Of a DNA stretch of 64,000 nucleotides, positions 10,795 to 19,632 are shown piece after piece. The position numbers and the translations under genes were made by a program. The notes under the pieces are model-generated. The model was not told where the DNA came from. It searched no databases and was given only the letters and a program-made list of their open reading frames with translations. How positions within the stretch are numbered: the stretch's first letter is position 1; every line of letters starts with the position of its first letter. This DNA is from Isoetes taiwanensis (taxonomy: Eukaryota; Streptophyta; Lycopodiopsida; Isoetales; Isoetaceae), in assembly GCA_021234155.1 (NCBI GenBank), contig JAJEKV010000026.1, positions 3,102,001-3,166,000 on the forward strand, written 5' to 3'.

Positions 10795-10935
10795 GACAAA
10801 TGGCGCTGGTGCGCCATTTGTTCAAATAGCGCAGCCGCGCCATTTGCCTCCAAATAGCACAGAAGCGCAACCGCGCCATTAAGGCAAATGGCGCGGCTGC
10901 GCTATTTGAACAAATGGTGCAATCGCGCCATTTGA
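10795..10935. repeat. Cluster of AAATGGCGC...GCGCCATTT palindromes
   Basis: At least four short inverted repeats (AAATGGCGC-(3)-TGCGCCATTT and variants) packed in 140 bp. They share the core with 9300-9550. Confidence 0.7.
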
Positions 10936-11119
10936 CTGTTTTGTCAATATTTTCTGGTCATTTCCGCGGGGTTTCTAACACTGTGTGTGTCATTGTATGC
11001 TTGCAGGAAAAGGACCTGCAGAACTTCCTCTGTGGTGATCATGACATGGTTGTTGCCAGGGGGCATGAACTGCATAGAGGGCACCTACATGGAAAAACAT
11101 TGACGTTAGGAATGTAGTC

Positions 11120-12157
11120 GTGGAGGTCACTGAAGCCATAATTCCATCCTATGTGCTTCCCGTTCCATGTGCAGGCGCGGATAATGTTGCTGAGGCCGTA
11201 GGCACATTTATCGAATGGCCTCGAAATGACGTGAGAATCTGTGCAGATGCTTCACCTGTATCATCATCGGATACCGAAACCCCCAACCTGCCTAATAGTC
11301 CCTCTACATCGTCATCACCCAGTTCTCCTTCGTATCAGCCAATAAGCAACACAGAGAACTTGGTGAACTTATGCGGTGACAATGTTGTTGTTGGCAGAGG
11401 TCATTGGCTGAATACAAGTAGCATCCATAGGAAGGATGTCGATGCACTGAACGTAGCTGTGCAAGTTACCGAGGCTGTGGTGCCAACTCACGTGCTTCCG
11501 ATTGCATGTGCGGTTGCAGATAATATTGCAGAGGCTGTGGGCACATTCATCGAATGGCCTCGAAGCGATATACGTTTTCATGGTATTGATGCAGCCCATG
11601 ATGAGACACCAAGATCAGACATGGGGATACCTACCTCACCCAACTCATATATAGAATCCGTGGAGGCAGTGTCAGATGCAAATGAAGAGATTGATCCATC
11701 AGTGGATTTAGCTGCTCGGTTTGCTCGCAGAATACCATCAGATGATGATGAGCCACCACCTAGTTACTCAAGAACAGAACTCTTGGACATGCAGTGCCAC
11801 ATTCTCCATTCTTGTACTAGAACTAAATATGCAGAAGCTATAGTTCTATTCAGTGATCCACAAGATGCTGTTGATGATGAATTCTTAGGAGACACAAAGG
11901 TTGGCCTTTGTGTTAGAAAGGTGCTTCCTGAACTAATGAAAGAGGATCTGAGATGTCATGCTTGTGCAGAAAGGCCAAGTGAGAATGCACTTGTTCGGTG
12001 GGAAAATAGCGATGTGATGCTGCTGGATGGAAGGACTGTCTCACAACATCTGCAAGCTCGAGAAACTAAAGAGAATGAGGATATAGAGCTAGAATCATTT
12101 GAGGACAACATTCAGGCCCAATTCAAACGAAAAAGGAAGTATACTAGACACAAATAG
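11120..12157 (+). CDS. DUF8039-containing N-terminal segment (345 codons)
   Basis: Open frame with a tandem pair of the same domain. The first copy is entered in mid-domain (VEVTEAIIPSYVLPVP ... AEAVGTFIEWP) and its start lies in another frame at about 11020-11110 (GDHDMVVARGHELH). The complete second copy has GDNVVVGRGH, VQVTEAVVPTHVLPIA and AEAVGTFIEWP. This resembles DUF8039, a domain found in plant CACTA/En-Spm-associated proteins (family knowledge). An acidic linker and a Lys/Arg-rich tail (QFKRKRKYTRHK) follow, perhaps a nuclear signal. It is the N-terminal part of the broken gene at 11000-15315. A frameshift near 11115 separates it from the first half-domain. Confidence 0.55.
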   Translation: MEVTEAIIPSYVLPVPCAGADNVAEAVGTFIEWPRNDVRICADASPVSSSDTETPNLPNSPSTSSSPSSPSYQPISNTENLVNLCGDNVVVGRGHWLNTSSIHRKDVDALNVAVQVTEAVVPTHVLPIACAVADNIAEAVGTFIEWPRSDIRFHGIDAAHDETPRSDMGIPTSPNSYIESVEAVSDANEEIDPSVDLAARFARRIPSDDDEPPPSYSRTELLDMQCHILHSCTRTKYAEAIVLFSDPQDAVDDEFLGDTKVGLCVRKVLPELMKEDLRCHACAERPSENALVRWENSDVMLLDGRTVSQHLQARETKENEDIELESFEDNIQAQFKRKRKYTRHK

Positions 12158-12349
12158 AATTCCAAGAGAGCCCAAGGGAAAAAGCAAAGAGGAAAGGCTA
12201 TGCTCCACAAGTTCCATCAACAAGTTTATGAAGTCAAGCTGCTGCAAAAATACTTGCAACAAGAAACTTACCAAGCATCAAGTATGTGAATTAAGAAAAG
12301 AATTTTTATCCCAACCATACAATGCAAGGGTTACGTTTTTTTTACGTCT

Positions 12350-12700
12350 TTGAGTGTGACTTACACAGAGAAGGAGAGGACAGATAGTGCTCAAGGGGAT
12401 GGAATTCAATCATTTGGGTGGCGCATGGCTTTAGGTATCAGTAAGTCAACATTTTACAATTGGAGAAACAGATTTGAAGCAGGTGGAAAGGTAGCTGAAC
12501 ATGGTAATACTGGCTCTAAGAAGCTTGGATCCACTACACTGGCCACCGAATGTGTGCTAGACAGATTCATTCAGGAGAATGCTGAAAGTATTCCCCATAG
12601 GAGCAAAAGAGGTAGTGATGATGTAAGAGAAAATGTACGCAAGCTTCCTTCCATTCTTAATAAGAAGCTTATACATAAAGAAGTTGGTGCAGTCGTTGAA
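12350..12700 (+). pseudogene. Helix-turn-helix segment of the DUF7869-type gene
   Basis: The frame encodes ALGISKSTFYNWRNRFEAGG, a clear homeodomain-like/Psq-like HTH of the kind that starts many transposases, followed by a basic stretch (SKRGSDDVRENV). It is interrupted at 12700 by a MITE; the matching continuation lies just after 12955. The upstream link to the DUF8039 segment passes through several stops. Confidence 0.5.
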
Positions 12701-12947
12701 CAAGGGGGGTTCAAAGTTTTGGGCATATAACCCATCTGCATGCACGAGAAGGGGGTTTTTTGGACCCATTTTCGTACATATATGGTCGGCAGGGGGTCCT
12801 TTTTCTGGTATTTTTTGCACTATCATAGGTAATTTTTATTCGAAAGGGGTCAAAATTTGCTTTTAAAGATCCGTATACAGGGGGGTTTTTTGCCACCCCA
12901 TGCATGCAGATGGCATATCCCCCTTATACATGAGTGAATCCCCCTTG
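12701..12947 (+). mobile_element. hAT-like MITE, copy 1 (247 bp)
   Basis: Ends in 13-bp terminal inverted repeats CAAGGGGGGTTCA / TGAATCCCCCTTG (one mismatch), flanked by the perfect 8-bp duplication TCGTTGAA (12693-12700 and 12948-12955). An 8-bp duplication with CA-starting ends fits the hAT superfamily. No coding capacity. Nearly identical in sequence and equal in length to the copy at 14270. Confidence 0.9.
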
Positions 12948-12955
12948 TCGTTGAA

Positions 12956-13508
12956 GACCTTGCAGGAACAACTGTAGCCTTGAACTCTTTTTATAGTATA
13001 TATATGAAAAGGGAATTTCCAGATGTTAGCATTGCAAAAAATACAGCCTTCTCTAAATGCAACGTCTACGTCGTAATTAAGCAAAAGCTGGAAAAAACAA
13101 AAGATACAAGAGAGAGACGAAATCTTGCAATTCAACGTCGGGCTCATATGCTGGAGCAACGTTCTTGCAGAAGTCAATATTGGCATTGGAGAGCATTGTC
13201 ACAGCGGTCTCCAGAAAATCATCTGTGTATAATACATGATAAGATGGATCAGGTTAAGACTTTAGTGCCTAGAAGTCATCATCTAGCGAAATCTATATGG
13301 AGAGGTGATCGCTTGAAGAGCAGTTTGACAGGAGCTATGACTCATGGGCATGGTGGTCGTGCCGATGGTCATTTTTCACTTGATTTATGGAAAGATGATT
13401 CAAACTTCCACATTGGTTCACTTTCTAGGATATTGCATAACTTGGAATTGGTACAAGAGGACAAGATAGGTGACTTATGTGGAAGTAAGCCTGCAGATTG
13501 CAAATGGA
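12956..13508 (+). pseudogene. DUF7869-type gene, segment with first Asp motif
   Basis: The frame encodes a lead-in (SFYSIYMKREFPDVSIAK), a basic linker and IIHDKMDQVKTLVP, equivalent to VVIDGMDQKKTTLP in the gene at 62640. It continues with SSLTGAMTHGHGG and HIGSLSRILHNLEL. The Asp in the first motif is kept. It stops being conserved at 13508, where the next insertion begins. Confidence 0.55.
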
Positions 13509-13790
13509 TGCAACCCGAGGGGTGCACACAATGTGAAGTCTATATGGCATGTGCGTGCGTAGGGTCAAGAGAAATTATCCCTTATACGGGATTTTCCTAC
13601 AAAAATATCCCTTATATTTCATATACCCCTACCATATTTCCTTACAAATATATACAGAATTCAAGCAAAAAAAATCCCCTCCCATATTTATACGGTACGG
13701 TACGGTACGGTTTTGGCTCAAAAAAAACCCCCTACCGTACACGCACATGTTTTGTACGGTTTTTTCTGTGTGCACCCCCCGGGGGATGCA
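13509..13790 (+). mobile_element. Small inverted-repeat element (about 282 bp)
   Basis: Ends are imperfect inverted copies: TGCAACCCGAGGGGTGCACA on the left, and on the right the complement of TGCATCCCCCGGGGGGTGCA. The interior has TACGG tandem repeats and AT-rich DNA and no coding capacity. No clear target duplication was found, so class and exact ends are uncertain. It lies inside the DUF7869-type gene. Confidence 0.55.
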
Positions 13791-14269
13791 AGCAGTCAAG
13801 GATACCAATCCTTTGAAGAACAAACTTGCTTCTATGGCAGAAGTATTGCCAAATGCTTCAACTACAACGAATCCTGAGGTGTTCAACCCTCTCCCCCGAA
13901 ATCTCTATTTGCAATGCATCAGGCCAAAACAAAAATAGGTATGTCTTTTCATGCTTATCTTATTTGACTTGGCTTAAGGTCTTTGATGAGATCCAAGTGG
14001 GCTTTATGATGGTCAGCCACACCCATGATGATATTGATGCTTTATTTTTCAACCTTGATGAGTTCATCGGATGCTTTGACACTACCAGAGCTACTTTACT
14101 TGTTCAGCAAGTGCAATGCAAAATCTCCAATTCCATACTTTATTGATGAAGTTCCAAATTGAAAGGCTTTTGTGAAGGGATTCATCCCTGATAAGGGCCA
14201 ACGCCTGGTTGGGCATACTGAACCCTTGCTCTTCAAATTTAAGATGGCAGGATATTGGCCTGTTATGCA
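13791..14269 (+). pseudogene. DUF7869-type gene, segment with NKN and HTHDDID motifs
   Basis: Contains ASGQNKNRYVFSCLSYLTWL and, about 30 residues on, VGFMMVSHTHDDIDALFFNL, matching ENKNQALFAYCRAMLV and IGFLLVGHTHDQIDQMFSRF in the better-preserved relative at 62640. A frameshift lies between the two parts. The segment is cut at 14269 by the second MITE. Confidence 0.55.
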
Positions 14270-14516
14270 CAAGGGGGGTTCACAGTTTTGGGCATATAAC
14301 CCATCTGCATGCACGAGAAGGGGGTTTTTTGGACCCATTTTCGTACATATACGGTCGGCGGGGGGTCCTTTTTCTGGTATTTTTTGCACTATCCTAGGTA
14401 ATTTTTATTCGAAAGGGGTCAAAATTTGCTTTTAAAGATCCGTATAAAGGGGGGTTTTTTGCCACCCCATGCATGCAGATGGCATATCCCCCTTATACAT
14501 GAGTGAATCCCCCTTG
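14270..14516 (+). mobile_element. hAT-like MITE, copy 2 (247 bp)
   Basis: Same 13-bp ends and length as the copy at 12701, same orientation, flanked by the perfect 8-bp duplication GTTATGCA (14262-14269 and 14517-14524). A handful of substitutions separate the two copies, so they moved within a short time of each other or from one source. Confidence 0.9.
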
Positions 14517-14529
14517 GTTATGCAATACA

Positions 14530-15315
14530 AAATGCGTCCTACACATAAAGAGTGGCTTCCAGCAAATTCTCCAGGAGTTAGAATGTGGAAAGAGGATGAA
14601 CATGGCCAGCCAATGCTACCAAGTGGTGTGCCACAAAATATTCCTCCTAGACCAACATTGAAAGATCTTCCAGAGTTGAAGGATAGCATCAACAAATACA
14701 TCTCCCTATGGAAGGACATATGTAAGAATCAAGAAACTAGCTTGTTTGCAAGGCAATACACGGCAAGTGTTGAGTATTGGAGCCAACTCCTTATCTCTTT
14801 GGAGGATGTTGCTCCAGGACGTCCTCAAAATGATGCATTTTGGCCACAAACAAGACAAGCTCCTCTAGAACAAACAGCATTTGTTCCAGAGGTCGACGTA
14901 TCTGCCTTGGTCCGCGACCTTTACCATCTTATTGTGGCTCGTCAGATGGCCGTCCAGTGTTGCCTTTGAAGAGTTTGATCCTCACGTACATGTGACAAAG
15001 GGTATGTTTGTTCTAGTCAGACCTGGAGATGACAACACTGCCACCTGGTTAGGATATGCAGAGGAGAATGCTGTTCTTGATCCAGAATCTACATATTTTG
15101 GCCATATTTATATATCGCGGTGGAAGCCTACTGGAGGGGACGACAAAGACTGCTTAACTAAGCGTTGGCAGCCTAATCCTTCCGATCCTTCAAGGTACGA
15201 AAATTTAGATACTATTCATTATGCTTGGGATGCCAATGGCAAGAGGCCGAAAACTGTCCAAATTCCAAAATATATTGTAGACATGTGGAAAGACATAGCA
15301 CATTGTTCGTCTTAA
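14530..15315 (+). pseudogene. C-terminal part of the DUF7869-type gene
   Basis: Two overlapping frames (14469-14969 and 14881-15315) join through one frameshift near 14965. The second encodes a small-domain pattern (GMFVLVRPGDDNTATWLGYA ... GHIYISRWKPTGG) resembling the C-terminal part of the gene at 39057-41494 (FWIAKVLD ... LKIHWLATRS). It may be a BAH- or chromo-like beta-barrel; this is inference. The stop at 15313-15315 is followed by two copies of CTTAATACATRAGATCTTGTAC in the presumed 3' UTR. Confidence 0.5.
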
Positions 15316-16717
15316 TACATGAGATCTTGTACTTGTAATACATATTTTTCATCTTAATACATAAGATCTTGTACATTACTATAATGTAGATCATATATAA
15401 CTGCTTACATCTTCTTTTTTATTTTTAGATTGTGTTGGTATTTGTGCCAAGGGCCGCATGTAACGCCGCATGCGGCGTTCCCTTCATCTTGCGACCCCTC
15501 TTGCGGCATCCAAGTTCCCCCTGCTGGATCTGAGTTGACAAAATTAAGTGCAGATTTTGAAATGGTCCGCAGTCCGCTAGCATTCAATCAGGAATCTAAA
15601 GTGAAGGAAAAATTAGGATGATTATTTCGAAATTTGTGCTCAGCTCATTGTTGCCCCTCTGCAGATTCCTCTTCCGTCTCATTTGCCTATCTCATTACGC
15701 ACTAAGGTGCATCAAATACAAAGCATTTCGCACTAAGCGCGAGAAGATCTGCAGGTAAAGCACAGCGGTGGGGGGACTCAGCTCGGTGTGTCTCTGGTGT
15801 TTCAGGATTTCCGATTTCCAGTGCCAGCTTGGAGGCTTAAGAGTGTTGGACTCTTACTTGGAGGCTTCTTACTGATCAGGTCGGTCTTTTACTGCAATTT
15901 CACATTCCACACTCCCAGTCCATAAACGCCGTGATTACCATTCCCTTTTTTTATTCTTTATTTTTTATGTTGCGATGTGGTCCTGCTTCTACTGGATGCT
16001 TTATGTCAGTCTTGAGCTTCAATAAGTTATGGATACGTGTTCAAGCTTTTTTATGTTTTCGCCCAACAGGATTCTATATACAACGGCGGATCCATTCCAG
16101 ACTGCAATTCGTAAGGATCCAAGAACATTGCAGTCCATAAACACCGTGAGTTTGATTCCCTTTTTTTTTATTATTTGTTGAGATGTGGTCGTGCTTCTAC
16201 TTGGATGTTTCTACAGTACATTGATGCTTCATAAAGTCGTATCTTCTGTTATAATTTCATAGTTTTTGTGAGCTTAGAGATAGAGGTTGACAATATCCAT
16301 TTTGGATTGCTCCGTGATACATGTTCTATTCATGATCGTGCAACAATGTATTGGTTTTCCTGCTTACAACTCTGCAGAATTTATAAAAGCTCCATAAAGA
16401 TTTATCACAAATTTTGTATCCTGTTTGGATTCTAACTTCTCTGGCAATCCAGGCGTTATCTGGAGTAGCATCACTTCTATATAAATCTAGAAACCTGTAA
16501 GTGAAATGCTCACCTCTTTAAATAAATTCAATTTAATACATTCGGTATGCATTTTGGGTGTTGTAAACAATGCCATGGTCTGCATCTCCTCCTCACAGAT
16601 TGCTATGTAATGTCTAAAAGTTTCTTGGATGCTTGATGCACCTATGCCATTACTCTGGTCTTATCTTAAATTTCACTTGGGCTCTACGAATAAATTCTTT
16701 TGATGCATGGAGATATC
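15316..16717. other. Host spacer with one imperfect direct duplication
   Basis: No gene seen. A block of about 110 bp at 15910-16020 is repeated imperfectly at 16125-16235 (CAGTCCATAAACRCCGTGA, then a T-run, GATGTGGTC, GCTTCTAC). The sequence continues on the other side of the LTR element at 29918. Confidence 0.6.
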
Positions 16718-18288
16718 TGTGACGTCCCCTACTCGTATACGGTGCACTCACCGTATACAAACAGGAGTTCTTCCCCCACACCAGCTCCATGCTGATACAG
16801 GGCCCTCCACATATCACTGCACCCGTAACGAGTCCCAGTGGGAAGAGTGAAGGTGTCATTCTACCCTGTCTCCCTCAGGGCCTACCTAGCTGCGGAAGCG
16901 TGAACACACATGTCAGTAGTACATACATCAACATCATATGACCATCGCGAAGGATGGTCCTCCACATATCTGCATAGACGAAGATCAGCACATCACATAG
17001 GGAATCCTACCCAAGGCTCAGACACAGGGATGGACTGACAAGCTTGGGTCTCCAGAGTTCATTGCAGACAGAATTCATGGCAATGGATTTGGCTGGCATA
17101 AGAACATGGCCTAGGGTTGTCCACTCCATCCGCCCCTCCTGTGCACACTTTGCAGAGTAGGCTGAAAAGTGTTGGGACCTGACTGTAGCCCGCCGGATGC
17201 ATAGCCAAGGGGGCTATATCCTGGGTTACATCTCCCCAGTTCCGAGGGGGCAGGTAGGGATTTCTCCCTCCAGAGATCTACCATGCTGACTCAAGGTGAC
17301 TAGAGGGCCACTGCCCGTATTCGACTTGAACTCAATGGAAGGTCATATTCACCACCTCACGAGTGTCGAGCCCATGCCTTGCCCACACGCAGTGGCAAGC
17401 CATTAGACCTAGTCACAGTGACCCCCGGCAGTCTTTACACACCAGAGGGGTCGTTCAAGAGTTAGGACATGAACCTCCTTATAAGCCAGTCTGGCCCCTT
17501 CACCCACAACCAGGTGTGGCTCTTGTACACAGGCCGCATCTACAGTGTGCTAGAGAGGCTACTCTAGGTGCATCAACTACAAGGCTTTAGGTCTCTACCC
17601 CCCCTTCCCAATACAAGGAGTTCACGGAGATACATCATCCAAATACATCACAGAAGAACTAAAGAACTAGATCTAATCATAGAGTTAGGTTCTTTAGTTA
17701 GTGTCCGAGATCTAAGATCTAGATAGCTACTATGGGCAATTTAATAGTCTAAACCTACTGATTCTATGACTAGAAGACGGTTTAAGCTATTAAATTGACC
17801 AAATACCTGATCCTTGAGTGGCTCCTCCTGACCTGAGTTCAACCATCCTGCTGAGCTGAGCGAATTCAGGGGAACTGATGGTGCAATTAAACTTGGCGGC
17901 ATTCGGGGGCGGTTTTGGCTCCTGGGGCAGCCAAAACTGAGCTCTAAAACCCTAAGGACGAAAAACTAGCAAGCTAGGGTTTTCCTACCCTAAATAGACA
18001 TGGGGTTTAGGCTAGGGTTTCCAATTACCCAATTTGGCATGTGGGATAATTGGAAAGGCCCCACTTGCCTTTAATGGCTAGGTGGCAAAATATGCCAACA
18101 TGGAAAGGTGTGCCCTCATTAATGTGCACATGTGCACATTAATAATATATGAACACTCCTAGCAAGTTGCCCCCTAGGGCTACTTACCTGGCTATCCGTT
18201 GGCGTACACGTCGGTCGGAGTGGCGTGTATGCGTGACGGGGCAGTACAGTATACGTCCTGGGACCGTATACTGTGCTGGAACGTCACA
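16718..18288 (-). repeat. 3' LTR of the chromovirus (1571 bp)
   Basis: Starts TGTGACGTCCCC and ends GGAACGTCACA. Long stretches are identical to the LTR at 28352-29912; differences are clustered at a few dozen short GC-rich spots. No gene inside; open frames are incidental. Confidence 0.95.
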
Positions 18289-18300
18289 TTCTCCCCACCT
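18289..18300 (-). promoter_or_regulatory. Polypurine tract
   Basis: Minus strand AGGTGGGGAGAA directly abuts the 3' LTR, the expected plus-strand primer site. A second copy (AGGTGGGGAGAC) lies about 40 bp further in. Confidence 0.8.
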
Positions 18301-19155
18301 TGAAATGATGCTGTCCGCAGCATCGTGGGTCTCCCCACCTTGGGATCTTCCTAACCTGCAACCTGCAATCAACGTGATGCCTATAATATAATCTTTATAC
18401 ATTTATCACGATTACCCTAAGGTAATTACCTTTAGAACATTATTACGTCATTATATCATGGAATACTTATCAACTCACAACATCATTAAACAAGGTATTC
18501 ACTATCTTAAGTTTAGACAAAATTTCAACATTTCATATCTATAATTATTGTCCGAGGTACTCTTCATTCCTTGCAACACATTCCAACAAAACTTGTGTTG
18601 CAAGTCTTCGTAGCTCGACCTCCTTGCTCTCCGGAGCGCTCTACTGGCCTGCAGGTCGACACTACGTTAGTACCGTTTTAATTATTTAATAAATTTTGGT
18701 TATATGGTGACCACCCCACCTATCTACATGAATGCATGGCTAATCTCCCGGCGTAGGAAGAGGATGAATCTTCCATAATGGCGTGGAGACAAATATATAT
18801 GCCTATATGCCGCTCATGCCTACACCTCTAGTTGCCCAGCGTGGAGGATATCCTTCTCGCGTGGGGGGCGTGAAGGATGGATTCCTCCTATCAAAGCATA
18901 TATGGGGCTAAAGGTGCTTTCCCTATCAATGCATTCCTTAATGACCTCTTTTCTCTCGAGGTCGTCTACTTCCGATGGGGCGTAGTAGACTTTCTAATCT
19001 ACCTTCCACTCGCCCAAGCGGAAACGCGGTCATGCCTACATTGACATTACACCGCGCCCTAGAGATCACCGTAGTGGTCCCATCATCGGTGGCAACGCAT
19101 GCGACCCATACTAAGCGTAGGTGGCATGCGTAGATTAATCTTAACTATACAAGCA
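18301..19155 (-). other. 3' UTR of the chromovirus
   Basis: Non-coding stretch between the chromodomain stop codon and the polypurine tract. Positions 18882-19155 match the left edge of the window (1-280). Nothing else recognised. Confidence 0.75.
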
Positions 19156-19632
19156 TTAACCTACACAAATCGACATGCCTGAGCCGATTTCTTCGGAGAT
19201 GACCTTGCCGTCCCATTGCTCCATAAACTGTGGGTACTGCTTTACTAAATCTTTCTTAAGTACCCACGTCGCGTCTTCCACTGGTAAGTGTTTCCACTTG
19301 ACCAAATACTGGAGGAATTCTGATCTCCTCGTTTTCTTGAAAGCTTTATCAAGAATCAATTCTGGAACTATTTCCAGCTGTTCCTCCGTCATTTCCAACG
19401 GCGTTGGTGAATCAAGACTTCGTGCGGATTTGGGGTATGCCTCTTCAAAGAAACTCACGTGGAAGACCTTATGAATCTTTAGGTGTGCTGGCAAGTCTAG
19501 CCTGTAGGCTTGATTGCCTAGTTTCTCGACTATTCTGAAAGGTCCAGCCCACCTTGGAGCAAGCTTCTTGCAATTGCCGATCCTGAGCTTCGCCTGCTTC
19601 ACCTTAATCTTGAGCCAAACATCATCTCCCAC
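19156..19632 (-). pseudogene. Pol C terminus with chromodomain (frameshifted from the main ORF)
   Basis: The product opens GDDVWLKIK...KLAPRWAGPFRIVEKLG, the usual GPY/F-type end of integrase. It ends in a chromodomain with YLVKWKHLPVEDATWV at about residues 107-122, a good match to the chromo consensus YLVKWKG...TWE. It lies in a different frame from the 1275-codon gag-pol frame and overlaps its end by 11 bp. Coding similarity switches frame near 19680-19700, so a single-base indel there detaches the chromodomain. In an intact element it would be the C-terminal tail of integrase. Confidence 0.85.

Larger units (their letters stand above)
11000..15315 (+). pseudogene. Decayed DUF8039 + HTH + DUF7869-type gene (transposase-like), split by three small elements
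   Basis: Conserved pieces appear in this order on the plus strand: two DUF8039-like domains (about 11020-11240 and 11365-11575), an HTH segment (12420-12530), a region with the Asp-containing motif HDKMDQ (near 13240), an NKN motif (ASGQNKN, near 13930), the SHTHDDID motif (near 14020) and a C-terminal domain (14530-15315). The last four parallel the order in the two other DUF7869-type genes here (IDGMDQ, LDNTTRENKN, VGHTHDQID, C-terminal domain). Stops, frameshifts and three insertions (12701-12947, 13509-13790, 14270-14516) break it. The Asp before the NKN motif is not visible. Likely role: transposase of an unclassified DNA transposon, or a domesticated relative; this is inference. Confidence 0.6.
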
